Shown: positions 21,415 to 31,607 of the stretch, in pieces
Layout: every line of letters starts with the position of its first letter
Position numbering within the stretch: position 1 is the first letter of the stretch
Assembly (NCBI GenBank): GCA_030762935.1
Contig: CM060896.1
Span: 14,198,001-14,262,000 of the forward strand
Reading direction: 5' to 3'
Length of the DNA stretch: 64,000 nucleotides
Source: Hymenopus coronatus
Lineage: Eukaryota; Arthropoda; Insecta; Mantodea; Hymenopodidae
The notes under the pieces: model-generated
Database searches by the model: none
Seen by the model: the letters and a program-made list of their open reading frames with translations, nothing else
What the model was told of the DNA's origin: nothing
Translations under genes and position numbers: made by a program

Positions 21415-23332
21415 ATGGATAAGTTCATTGTTAAACGTAAATGCCAGGACAGTGAAAGTGAACAGTCGGCTCCTACTGCTTGCTTTAAGAAGCCAAATCT
21501 TACAGTTTCTCCCGGACCGTCGAATTCACCACATAAAGAAGACAAATGAAAGAAAAGAACATACCAGGACAGTTACTTAGCGTATGGATTTAAGTGGAAT
21601 AACAACAAGGAAAACCCTATCCCTGTGTGTTTAGTTTGTGGCAAAACACTTAGCAACGAGGCCATGGTACCTAGCAAACTGAAGCGGCATCTTACAGCAA
21701 AGCATCCTAGTGTGTCACAGAAAAGTGTAATATATTTTTCACATATATTAGAAGGGGAGAAGAAAACAGCTGTGCGAATGGTAAAGAGAATGACCATAGG
21801 TGATACTGCTCTTGAAGCCTCATTTAAAGTAGTAGAAAACTGATAGCTAAAAAAAGAAACCTCATACTCTTGGAGAGGAAATTATTGGCCCTGCATGTCA
21901 AGTTATAGTTTCAACAATACTTGGCGAAGGAGCAGCTAGTTAAATTTCGAAAGTTCCTCTGTCCAACAACACAATCAGCCGCAGGATATCTGAAATGTCA
22001 TGCAATATCAACGAACAAGTCACAGAGAAAATAAAAACTTATAGAACATTTGCTTTGCAAGTAGAGGAGAGTCTCGATATTGGTGACAAACCGCAACTCC
22101 TTGGTTTTATCAGATATATTAATGAAAAAGATATTAGTGAACAGTTTCTGTTCTGTAGACCGCTGGAGACTACAACCACAGGCCATGATATTTTCGTTTC
22201 TATTAATTCCTATCTCAATGACCATGATCTTTCATGGAAAGACTGTTGTGGTATATGTACAGATGGTGCACCATCTATGTCTGGGAAAATTAAAGGTTTT
22301 ACTGCCAGAGCTCTCAATGAAAATCCATCCATTATTATAACTCACTGTTTTCTGCATAGAGAGGCATTAGTCGAAAAGCATGTAATGAAGATTATGCTGA
22401 AGTGTTTAACCAAGTTGTGAAAATGGTGAACTATATGAAGTCTCGACCTTTAAAGTGCAGAATTTTTTAACAGTTATGTCGCGCAACGGATGCAGCTCAT
22501 ACCTCTTTGTTACTTCACACAGAAGTAAGGTGGTTGTCGCGGGGTAGTGTATTGAACCGGTTTCTCGAACTTAAAGAACAGCTGAAAACTTTTTTTAAGG
22601 ATGAAAATCAAGACACATTTCATGAGCTCTTACTAAGTGATTCTGGGTGTTTTGAACTGTCGTATCTGGCAGATATTTTTCATAAGCTGAATGAACTGAA
22701 TGTTTCGATGCAGGGTCGACATGAAACAATAATCTCCTCAACCAATAAAATTAAAGGTTTTAAAAGAAAACTTAGTACTTGGAAGTCTGCAGTTCAAAAA
22801 GGAGATTTGTCGAACTTTCCATCTCTTCTTAATGTGGCAGGAGATAAAGATCTGGGTAAGCTGAAAGACCGCATTTGTGATCACGTATCAAGATTGCAAG
22901 ATGCAATAGTGCAATAGATGCGTACTTTCCAACTATTTCCACTACGAATCTCGACTGGGTTGTCTCACCATTTGATTTCGTAGATAGTGCAGAGGAAATA
23001 GATTTCACTGCTTGCGAACGAGATGAATTTATTGATCTTTGCGCTGATTCCACACTCAAAGGTAAGTTCACCAAGAGTGAGGCGTCGGTGGCTAGTTTTT
23101 GGCTTCAACAGAGAGAGGAGTACCCTAACTAATGAAGAAAGCAATTAATGCACTTTTGCCCTTTTCAACATCCTATCTATGCGAGCAAGCCTTCTCTGCT
23201 ATGGTGACTATAAAATGCAAAGCAAGAAATAGACTGAATAACCTTGAGGATGATTTGCGTGTTTCACTGTCAACTGTAAGACCCGACATCACATATCTGT
23301 GCTCTAAGCATCAATCACAAGTTTCACATTAA
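21415..23332 (+). pseudogene. hAT transposase, ZBED5/FAM200-like, decayed
   Basis: ATG at 21415 (MDKFIVKRK). Domains in order: a BED-type finger at about 21570-21720 (VCLVCGKTL…KLKRHLTAKH); a transposase core at 21995-22420 with FALQVEESLDIG (family QVDESTDI; the Asp is replaced by Glu), CTDGAPSM and THCFLHREAL; 22507-22917 with LLHTEVRWLSRG and 'LNELNVSMQG'; and a C-terminal dimerisation part at 23132-23332 ('YLCEQAFSAM', then RNRL and D). This order is that of the Buster-related proteins from which vertebrate ZBED5/FAM200 derive. Stops at 21547 and 21841 and several frameshifts break it. Confidence 0.88.
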
Positions 23333-23540
23333 TCATTAATCGAACAAAATTTATTGATGTATTTTTACTCAGTGATTATAGTAAAGTTTACTGTATTATG
23401 TTATGGTGTACGTTATTATTATATAATATTTCAATAAATTAACATATTAAGCTTAATTTTTTTTTTAATTCAAGGAAGGGCGATCTTAGTGTTTAATGTT
23501 ATTCCCAAGGGTGCCGTGAACTTCAAAAGGTTGGGAAACA

Positions 23541-23548
23541 CTCTAAAC
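23541..23548 (+). repeat. hAT target-site duplication, right copy (CTCTAAAC)
   Basis: Identical to 20945-20952. Removing the hAT element and one copy leaves the Sailor frame uninterrupted across the junction (…ETLN|IRL…). Confidence 0.8.
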
Positions 23549-23999
23549 ATTAGGTTAACCAGCAGTTCCTCCAGTTTTAGTGAGGGCAATGAACAGGCCA
23601 ACCAGGACTCCTCTTTGGGTGTTGTACCCATGTCCGATCAAGGTAACATTAATTATTAAGTGTATTATATTTAGGATAAATGTAAAGTGCTGACAGTTAT
23701 TAAGAGAATGCAATAAATTGAGGCATAAATGTATTTCACTAGGAATTAACTGAAAAATATACAATAGTTATTAACCTAATCAAACGGTAATAGTGTAAGT
23801 ACAATAATGAATGCAGTGACCAAATAATAATAATAAAGATAAAATTAATAATTAATAATGATAATAAACCTGGTTGTGAATGAAAGCGCAGTAACCGCAG
23901 TGGCAACACTGCACTGATTCTCCATAAGGGCCATTGTGTCTTCATGACGTGAAAACCTCTATAGTATTTGAAGTCCTAATTTCCCTCAACCTTCAATGA

Positions 24000-24300
24000 A
24001 AAGTTGGATAAATACGAAAATTGCCATTTATGTTTAGTATCTTCCAAAGATCTGACACAAAGATTTTCAAAAAAATCTTCCCATCTCCATCTACGCTTTA
24101 CATGGAACATGTTTAAAAAATTGTTATTTTCTGACAAAATACTGAAACAATTTTGATTAAAATATTTAAGATATTTACATGAAAACTATAAAATATCCTG
24201 TGAAGTTCACTTCATTTAAATGGAATTTTGTATAACTGGTATGTGTTGAGCGACAGACAAAAACTTTCTGTACAAGAACACATAACAGTCTGAAAGTAAA
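24000..24300 (+). repeat. R850 repeat, old internal fragment
   Basis: 'tttagtatcttccaaagatctgac' and 'ggaattttgtataactggta' appear in R850 order. Both ends are missing. Confidence 0.55.
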
Positions 24301-24631
24301 TCACCCTATTCTTACTCATTGACCTTGGAATGAGCCCAAAGAAATTTTGAAACTCCTGCACAGGAATCAGAAACTTAACTAATCCTTGGAATATCACTAA
24401 TATTTTAAAATTAAAGATCCTATAACATAATTGTAGTTCAGGAATTGCAGCCACGTGGCAATGTGAACTCAATCAATTTCCACAGCTGTGTGCTGCAAAT
24501 GTAAATGATTACTCTAATGGTTTACTTACATGGCCATGAAGAATTAATAAGTGTTAATGCAAATTTTCTCAAAAGGTGTAAGAGATGTGTGGTGGCACAA
24601 GGCCATCTTTTATAACGAAGATATGTGGTTA

Positions 24632-25468
24632 CTTTTACTTTCTCTACATGTACTATGTACATAGTGTATAGAGAAGGTATTGTATTGCACCCAAAATTCG
24701 ATACCGAGATTTCACTGTTTTAGGGTCCCCTGTATCCAAAAAAAGCATTTTCAGAAAAAGATCTGTGTGTCCCTGGGTCTGTGAACATGATAACTAAAAA
24801 ACGAAAAGTCGGTAAAATACCTAACTTGGTATTTAAGTTTAGTATCTTCCAGGGATGTGACACAAAGATTTTGAAAAAAATCTACCTACATGTAGCTTTT
24901 TTCAAAATTTTTGATTTTCTCAAAATTGGCTCTAATGATTTTGATTAAAATATTGTATATTAAGGATATTTACATGACAAATAAAATGTATATGTTGAAT
25001 TTTCTGGGAATAGCCTCTGAAGACTAGTTTATTCTGGGTGAATTTTATAGAATTTTGCTTAACTGCTAAACATAAGAGATGCGCAAAAACTTACCACACA
25101 AAAAATGTAGAGCACATTAAAACCCAAAATTTATGTTATATACATTTTTTTCATGGAGTTAATCGTTTTTTAAGTATTCCTTGTTTTTGGTTTCCGCTTT
25201 GAAAAACAAACTTTTCTCATACAGGAATTTATCAACTCCTGTCCATACAAACAAAGGAACTTCAGTCACATAGCAACCAGCTTTTGACTATCACTTTAAC
25301 CTATGGTACTCCCTTATTTCACTTCTACTTACAAGGAACAAGTAATAAAACCATTCCTGCTAATTTTTTCTCTATTAGCATGAAGTAAATAGAAGCATAA
25401 GCTTTTTAATAATAATTTATTGCACAGATTTAGAGAAAGGCATGTGAATGGAGAATATCACAATTTTT
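24632..25468 (+). repeat. R850 repeat, full length
   Basis: 5' end ACTTTTACTTTCTCTACATG with an intact ACTATGTACATAGT palindrome; 3' end GAAAGGCATGTGAATGGAGA. In ZMAT5 intron 1. Confidence 0.85.
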
Positions 25469-26184
25469 GTTTTATTTTCTATTTTATGTCACTTTAACAC
25501 CTGGTTGTAATGCAATATTGTAATGAATCTCTTAGTTACTTGTTGATTACTATACGGTGGAAAATATGTATATGTATATATTTATTTATTTTGCTTTGTG
25601 CCAAACAAGACAGTATTTAGTTAGCATTAATTGGAGATTATGTTTTATAAGTGTTTGGTTTTCAAGTAATGGATATTGAAATTTTTACTAATTTCTCTGA
25701 CTTAAAACATTTTTGTGACTGCTGAGGTAAACATGTGGATTTCAGTGTTCCAGAAGGTATGAGCCCATTGGTTAATTGTTCAACCCAATATTATGCAGTT
25801 TTGACCAATAATATTGAGGAATTGGATCATATAATTTGCCCATATGTGATTTTGGTAACCATAGTTGGTTAACAGCAATTAAATGAATTAGAATCTGGCT
25901 GGATTATCATGTGCTATCACTAACTTGTGCTGAGCTTTCAGGTATGTGGCATAATGCATGTGTATCTGCTAAATTATTTAAGATAAGTTGGTAACATTAT
26001 TCCCTATATCCTGAAGTGGGACCTAAAGCTACAAAGTGTAGCCCAATGTGGAGCTGTGTAAGCCACAAAGTGTGGGTGTGGGATCGTGGTATTTTTTTTT
26101 TCAACATGATTTTGGCAAAAAATTTGCAGTTCTCTGTTTATGAGATTTACACAAGGTTAGGTTAGGTTTTGTGAGTGAATGATT
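25469..26184. other. AT-rich intronic sequence; contains motif units at 26018-26092
   Basis: No coding region seen. Two diverged units of the AAGCYGCAAAGCRTAGCC motif lie at the right end (AAGCTACAAAGTGTAGCCC, AAGCCACAAAGTGTGGG). Confidence 0.4.
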
Positions 26185-26405
26185 TTTGTAATAGTGTTTA
26201 ACACCTGCTTTTACTACTATGGTACCACAGGCAATGACTGGTGATAGAAAGAAGATGGAGCACCGGTGGAATGTGATGGTGAGGGAAACTGGAAAACCCC
26301 AGTAAACTCACCCCTGTGCCGCATCCCACACGCGGCCACTTGGAAATGAACTTAGGTTGCCTTAGAGAGGTGAGTGGTCTAACCACTCAGCTATGACACA
26401 GCCAG
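26185..26405 (-). repeat. tRNA-derived SINE, family of 47370
   Basis: Minus strand: A-box region TAGCTGAGTGGTTAGA, body 'GGTTTTCCAGTTTCCCTCACC', 'CATTCCACCGGTGCTCCATC' and 3' end GTGTTAAACACTATT. The same body occurs at 45383 and 47370. Confidence 0.8.
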
Positions 26406-26628
26406 TGAATAAGTGCATCAAAATAACAGCAGCTGCATATTTGCTTAAAACACATCAACTGACAGGCTCCTGTGGTTTAGATATTAGCAAGGGGATAGGT
26501 TAAATTTAGTATGTGCATATACTCTGAACTGGACCAAAATAAGGGGAATCAAATGGAAGTACTAAAAAAGTAGTTTCTGAAAATTAATTCTAGTGCTTCA
26601 GAAAAAGCAATGCAAATTTTGTAGTTGG

Positions 26629-26638
26629 GGGGGGGGGT
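26629..26638 (+). repeat. poly(G) tract
   Basis: A run of about ten G residues, followed by TGGACCC. Confidence 0.8.
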
Positions 26639-26929
26639 GGACCCTGAAATCTGTTCTGTGGTTAAAGTAAAGTTTTACCAAACAGATGCTTGTAACAGTG
26701 CCTAAACACTAGCAGCTTTATCACCATCGGTACCACAGCCAGTTCTAAGGTCATTCTGCCACACCAAACTTACCACTGTGTGACAAATAATAGGCTTTAG
26801 GGTGCCATTTGGTGTAGCTAGCTGCTTTCACCATCTGTAGATAGAAGGCAGCATAATTACAATTGCCATTTATTTTCTGTTTTACTGTTGTTTTAGACTG
26901 AAGGTGAAACTTTGGGTCATTGTATTAAA

Positions 26930-27066
26930 TATCCAATCCAGTATTTATTCAGCTACTGAAGGAAACCATGAAAACACCCAGCCAGAGTGGTTGGTCCACA
27001 ATATTTGTACTCGGGACCTCCCAAATGCAGGCCACTGAAGTTACTGCTTAGCTGTGTCCCACTCGG
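26930..27066 (-). repeat. tRNA-derived SINE, diverged fragment
   Basis: Minus strand 'GAGTGGGACACAGCTAAGCAG', 'GGTCCCGAGTACAAA' and 'TGGTTTCCTTCAGTAGCTGA' follow the head-plus-body layout of the SINE at 26185. Confidence 0.5.
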
Positions 27067-27265
27067 TTATGTGGTTATTGTATTTATAATTTATTTGGAA
27101 ATCTGAATTTAAAGAGATATGAATATCTGGCTCTGCTAACATTTTTCAGGTAACAATAAAATTTTATTAGCCTGGCCAAGCATCCAAACTAAGGTTTTGT
27201 AAACAACAGAACTGTGTAAATACTGAAGTTCAACATTTTGTTTGGTTAGTACTTAAAATTCCATT

Positions 27266-28097
27266 ATTTTTACTTTCTCAAATAGGACACAGTATATAGG
27301 TAGTGAAAGTATTGTACTCCATCCAAAAACTCAGTACCAAGATTTCACCAGAAATACATGTTTTAGGGTCCTCTCTATCCAGAAAAAGCATTTGTAGAAA
27401 AAGTTATATACGAGCATGTGTGAGAGAGAAAACTCAAAAATGAAAAGTCAGTAAAATATCAAACTTTTTTAAGTTAAATATCTTCCAAGGATGTGACAGG
27501 AACTCAAGAAATCCCCCCCCCTCAAGCAAGCTATCCTTTACATTTGACATTTTTTATTTTCTCATAAATAGCTCTAACGAATTTTGATTAAAATATTGTA
27601 TATTAAATATATTTACATGCCAAATAAAATATACACCTTGAATTTTCTGGGAATATCATCTGAAGACCTGTTCATTCTGGATGACTTTTACGTAACTGGA
27701 AAACCATAAGAGAGAGACAAACTACACAAAAAATGTAGATATCGTTAAAACACACAATTTATATCATACATGTACTTTTTTGTTTTGTTGAGCATTTCTG
27801 AGATATGCCTTGTTATTGGGTTTAGCTTTAAAACCCTTTTTTCATACAGGAATTTATAAACTCCTTTCCATGCATAGAAACAAATTTCTATCACATAGCA
27901 ACCAGCTTTTAAAAGATTTGATTGTAGCTTTAGCCTAGTGTATTCCCTTATTTCCGTTCAGCTTACAAGGAACTAATACTATTTCTGCTAATGTTTATCT
28001 TGATTATCATGAAGTAGATAGAAGAAAAAGCTTTTTAAAAATCATTTGTTACAGAGATGTAGAGAAAGTCGTGTGATTGGAACACATCACATTTTTA
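27266..28097 (+). repeat. R850 repeat, full length
   Basis: 5' end TTTTTACTTTCTCAAATAGG (palindrome damaged); 3' end AGAGAAAGTCGTGTGATTGG followed by AACACATCACATTTTT. Confidence 0.82.
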
Positions 28098-28824
28098 TCT
28101 GATTTTTCATAAAAAAATTGTTGTCATCAATGCCATTACTGATGAGGCAAATTTGATACTGTCCCTCTAATGACAGGAGATCAAACTGAATGCAATGCCA
28201 ATTTGATGAGGTGACTTAAATACAGTCCCTTTAGCAGCAGGTGTTTGATGGTTTGGAGCAGATATCATATCTATGTAGTGATACAAATCATATTTATATG
28301 GTGCTTCTATCTTAACACCAAGATGATAATAACACTCACTACAAACACAAAATATGTAATATTCATATTCAGCTGATCAACAAAGAACAGGGCAACCTTT
28401 GAATGTTTTTCCTGACCACGATGGGAGGAGTGTGAGTAAGGTGGTTGCATTAGCAATGCAACTACAACCAGAGCATTATGGTTTGCTTTCTCATCTGCAA
28501 ACCATCACCGCTGTTTATAGATAGAGGCCACTGTGGTTACTTTCTGTTCTGCAAGCCATAACTGTGCTTTCTTTCTTCATAATTGTGCTTTATACTAATG
28601 AGCACAGCTCATTCTCGGTAGACGAGTGCTATGACTTCAGTGTAGCCCACCAGCAATAATGTGTTCTATCAGTGCACAGGAAATCACACATAAAAATGTA
28701 CTCAGGATATAATGTTATATTAGTATTTCTTTGCATACTTCATATTTAAATCAGGCATTCTTGGTTTTGCCCATTCTTAGGTCTCATTAGGAAAACTTTC
28801 TCATCATTGTCATCATCTTCTTGT
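28098..28824. other. intronic sequence, nothing recognised
   Basis: Between two R850 copies. No ORF or known repeat head seen. Short sub-repeats of the form 'ttgatgaggYRAMTTKAATAC' occur at about 28138 and 28203. Confidence 0.35.
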
Positions 28825-28900
28825 TGTTCTTCATGGTCTAGGGATAATATGGTAGCTCTGATTCTCAAGGTCAGGGTTCAGATTTGGTAGACAGCAATTA
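28825..28900 (+). repeat. SINE head truncated by R850
   Basis: 'TGGTCTAGGGATAATATGGT' (A box) and 'AGGGTTCAGATTTGGTAG' (degenerate B box) form a tRNA-like head. It stops where the R850 copy begins. Confidence 0.45.
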
Positions 28901-28901
28901 A

Positions 28902-29760
28902 TTTTTACTTTCTCTACATTTACTATGTACATAGTGTATAGAGAAGGTATTCAACTCCACCCAAAAATTCGATACCAAGATTTCACCAGAAATATATGTT
29001 TTAGGGTCACCTGTATCCAAAAAAAGCATTTTCACAAAAAAGGTCCTTGTGTCTGTGAACAGGATAACTCAAAAACGAAAAGTTGGTAAAATGCCAAACT
29101 TGGTATTTAAATGTAGTATCTTCCAGGGATGTGACACAAAGATTTTCAAGAAAATACCCCCACCCCAAACTACCCTTTACATGGAACTTTTTTCGAACAT
29201 TTTTATTTTCTAAAAAATTGGCTCTAACAATTTTTATTAAAATATCGCATATTAAAGATATTTACCTGACAAATAAAATGTATATCTTGAATTTTCTGTG
29301 AGTAGCCTCTGAAGACTGCTTTATTCTGGATGAATTTTATGGAATTTTGCATAAATGGTAAATTGTAAGAGATGCACAAAAACTTACCACACAAAAAATG
29401 TAGAGCACATTAAAACACACAGCTTATGTTATATACATTTTTTTCATGGAGTTGATCGCTTTTTAGATTTTCCTTGTTTTTGGTTTCAGCTTTAAAAAAC
29501 ACTTTTCTCATACAGGAATTTGTCAACTGCTGTCCATACAAACAAAGGAACTTCAGTCACATAGCAACCAGCTTTTGGCTATTATTTTAATGTATGGTGT
29601 TCCCTTATTTTGCTTCTACTTACAAGGAAGCAAGTAATAAGAGCATTTCTGCTAATTTTTTCTTGATTAGTATGAAGTAAATAGAAGCATAAGCTTTTTA
29701 TCAATAATTTGTTGCAGAGAGGTAGAGAAAGTCATGTGAATGGAACACATCAGATTTTTT
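28902..29760 (+). repeat. R850 repeat, full length (reference copy for the family)
   Basis: Family layout, in this orientation: TTTTTACTTTCTCTACAT, then a palindrome centred on ACTATGTACATAGT within a CTCTA…TAGAG stem; CACCCAAAAATTCGATACC; GTTTTAGGGTC; 'GGTATTTAA'; CCCCACCCC; TTGATTAAAATATCG-type block; 'GAATTTTCTGGGAATAGCCTC'; ATAACTGCTAAACCGTAAGAG; 'CAGGAATTTGTCAACTCCTG'; GGAACTTCAGTCACATAGCA; AAGCAAGTAATAAGA; finally GTAGAGAAAGTCATGTGAAT with GGAACACATCAGATTTTT. ACTTTCTCTACAT occurs inverted near both ends. No ORF is conserved between copies, so the element is non-autonomous. Read on the minus strand it starts TC and has its palindrome close to the 3' end, as Helitron-like HINEs do. Confidence 0.88.
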
Positions 29761-29762
29761 TG

Positions 29763-29900
29763 GGTGCAAAGTGCTTAGTAAGGTTTCCTTTGGAAGGGAA
29801 GTAAAGCTGTTGAAGCCTGATAAAATGATTTCTGAAGAAAATTTAGCAGTGTTAAATGCCCTATATAGAAAGGGATGCTGAGAACCACAGCAGTTAAAAA
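29763..29900 (+). repeat. SINE 3' half (family of 30651)
   Basis: 'TTCCTTTGGAAGGGAAGTAAAG', 'CCTGATAAAATGATTTCTGA' and 'GAACCACAGCAGTTAAA' match the body and 3' end of the SINE at 30651-30910. The tRNA-like head is missing. Confidence 0.7.
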
Positions 29901-30112
29901 ACCAACCTCAGCATAGGGTAGTGCATCTGCTGCACATGCAAGAGATTGTGAGTTCAAGTGCCTCTTAGGGTGAGTAATCTGGAGAGGGTTTTTGGGTTTT
30001 TTTTCTTTAACCTGGGAAGAGTAATTTTAACTTTATGAACCCTGAGATACTCATTCATTGTCCAATGTGATGACAGCTTAAAACAGTTAAAGAATATCCA
30101 TAAATAATTTTT
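29901..30112 (+). repeat. tRNA-derived SINE (family also at 41070)
   Basis: Head 'CATAGGGTAGTGCATCTGC', B-box-like 'GTGAGTTCAAGTGCC', body 'GGTTTTTGGGTTTTTTTTC', and a 'CATTGTCCAATGTGATGACAGC' end. It is shared with 41070-41285 in diverged form. Confidence 0.55.
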
Positions 30113-30135
30113 TTTTTTTATTCCTTCTACTACTC

Positions 30136-30175
30136 CCCCCCCATCCTTCTACTACTCCCCCCCCCCCCCCATCCA
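30136..30175 (+). repeat. poly(C)-containing simple repeat
   Basis: Two TTCTACTACTCCCCCC…ATCC units with long C runs. Confidence 0.85.
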
Positions 30176-30245
30176 AAACATTAATTGAATAGCAGCTGCT
30201 GACCAGCCAGCAGGTTTCTTACTTTATGATTATTGATTATTTCAG

Positions 30246-30383
30246 ATGCAAAGAGCCTCATAATAGAGGAATCAGCAAAGGAACCTTGCAAACGTTTCCT
30301 GAGAAATGGAGAATGTGTTTTTGGCAGTAACTGCAGATTTACACACTACACAACACAAAGTCTTAAGGAGTTGCAGCAAAAAA
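30246..30383 (+). CDS. ZMAT5: ZMAT5, coding exon 2
   Basis: The acceptor TGATTATTTCAG ends at 30245; the donor AAAA|GTAAGC follows 30383. It enters in phase 1 (completing an Asp codon, as in the human 'FRDA' junction) and leaves in phase 1. The exon encodes residues 43-88, including a complete CCCH zinc finger: C57-X8-C66-X5-C72-X3-H76 (ECVFGSNCRFTH). Human ZMAT5 has QCDFGSNCRFSH at the same place. The finger belongs to the same class as those of other spliceosomal RNA-binding CCCH proteins. Confidence 0.95.
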
Positions 30384-30650
30384 GTAAGCAAATAAATAAT
30401 GATTAACAGCTAGTGTCTTCCTTATGCTAATATTTTCAAATGTGGATTTAATATATATTCTTGCATATGACATAAATTGATCACAAATTAAAATATTTAA
30501 AAACAAGGATTTTTTTAACTGTAAACTAAAGAAAGTATCATTCCATTTATTGCTAGAGATTCATCATCAAACGTCATTTTGTTTCATTGATTTATAAGCT
30601 GTAAAAATTACAATGTAACATCAGGGATTAGATACATAAGATATATTGTC

Positions 30651-30910
30651 GCCCTCCATGGTGTAATGGTTACCATGTTAACTTCATATACCCAAGGCTG
30701 CGGGTTCAAACCCAGCGGAGGACAATGTATTTTTTCGGGTGTAAAAATCCTTAGCATGGCTTCCTTCGGGAGGAAGATGTTATAGATTTATGGCATATAA
30801 AAGAACCTCAAGCCTGATAGGGAGGCCTCTGAGCAAAATTAAGCGGTCTTTCTCGCCCAGTATAGAATGGGACGCTGAGAACCACAGCAGTTAAAGAGCC
30901 ATTTCCATTT
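30651..30910 (+). repeat. tRNA-derived SINE (reference copy, CCTCCRTGGTGTAATGG family)
   Basis: Head GCCCTCCATGGTGTAATGG with B box GGGTTCAAACCC and a closing CGGAGGAC, so tRNA-like pairing of the ends is still visible. Body 'GGCTTCCTTCGGGAGGAAG', 'AACCTCAAGCCTGATAGGGA', 'GACGCTGAGAACCACAGCAG', ending in TTAAAGAGC. Copies at 29763, 32631 (minus), 39790, 50778 and 53204 (minus). Confidence 0.85.
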
Positions 30911-31007
30911 GATTTAGAGATATAACAGTGTATTGCATACGAAGAACTGTAAGTAACTTACAGTTCGTGGTTAGCCAATTACTTTTTGAAATACTTGAAA
31001 AAACTGT

Positions 31008-31043
31008 AAAAAAAAAAAAATAATAATAATAATAATAATAATA
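31008..31043 (+). repeat. poly(A) and (TAA)n microsatellite
   Basis: An A tract runs into about eight ATA/TAA units. Confidence 0.9.
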
Positions 31044-31457
31044 AATCAAAATTGCTTTTCAATATTTTTATTGAATAATGAGAAAAAATGAATTATCGAT
31101 GTCAACAAATGAAAGGTTACATCTAAATTATATAGACAAAGCCTTCTTATACGCTCTTTTGTTAATGAAGTTTGCAATAGATTCTTTACTTGAAGTAGCA
31201 CATGTCTTGAGTGTTACATCATTTTCTAATTGTACTGTGAGTATTAATGACCTCTCAAATTCTTACAGTGCTTGTTGGCATGGCAATTAATAAATGAATT
31301 GTAAATTTAGATTACATTACCAAATGTTTTCAGAATGATTAACTTCCATATCAAGTAATTAAAAAAAGAAATTACTATTTGGATAAGTAAAATATGCACA
31401 ATAATCATTCACATTAAATAATAGGTTCAAAACATATTAAGGTTAACTATATGTACA

Positions 31458-31607
31458 ATTTTTACTTTCTCTATTATGTATGTACATAGTAAGTAGAGAA
31501 GGTATTGCATTCCACCCAGAAATTTTATACCAAGACTTCACCAGAAGTATGTAGATGTTTTAGGAACACCTGAATCCATAGAAAAGCATATTTAGAAAAA
31601 GATATTC
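31458..31607 (+). repeat. R850 repeat, 5' end only
   Basis: TTTTTACTTTCTCTATTATG through 'cataGAAAAGCATATTTAGAAAAAG'. The copy breaks off where the duplicated block (31608-33440) starts. Confidence 0.75.

Larger units (their letters stand above)
20953..23540 (+). mobile_element. Buster/ZBED-type hAT transposon inside the Sailor-like gene
   Basis: The left end is CAATGGTTCCCAATTGG…GAACCGGCACCCTAGG; the right end, reverse-complemented, is TGTTTCCCAACC…GTTCACGGCACCCTTGG. They are flanked by an 8-bp duplication CTCTAAAC. The right end appears about 3 bp short relative to the left, consistent with a small deletion at the junction. An imperfect ~34-bp-arm hairpin lies in the 5' untranslated part (21109-21178). 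Confidence 0.85.
19737..23659 (+). pseudogene. Sailor-like DD82E transposase, split by a hAT insertion
   Basis: From the ATG at 19737 a frameshift leads into an HTH region (ELRKAAGVSRHTFFRLRKEC). Further on come IVYLDESWVN.GH (first Asp), VIVLDSASYHS (second Asp) and HCELNPIE (catalytic Glu). I count 82 residues between the second Asp and the Glu, the spacing reported for the Sailor (DD82E) group. All three acidic residues are present. Frameshifts near 19793 and 20345 and one near 20905 have killed the gene. The C-terminal tail crosses the hAT insertion: the frame stops being native at 20952 and continues in phase from 23549 to a TAA at 23657-23659. I infer decay of both elements after nesting. 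Confidence 0.82.
19640..23964 (+). mobile_element. Sailor-like (DD82E) IS630/Tc1/mariner transposon with nested hAT
   Basis: The left end, TA|CTTCAGTGGAGGTTTTCA (19638-), and the right end, whose reverse complement reads TA|CTATAGAGGTTTTCA (ending 23966), are imperfect terminal inverted repeats. Both are flanked by TA, the target of this superfamily. The transposase remnant lies between them, and a 2.6-kb hAT element interrupts it. Boundaries rest on this short match and are less certain than the coding assignment. Confidence 0.6.

Noticed and set aside
28098..28824. CRISPR-like or tandem array
   Set aside because: Short similar words occur, but there is no regular repeat-spacer structure; the organism is eukaryotic.
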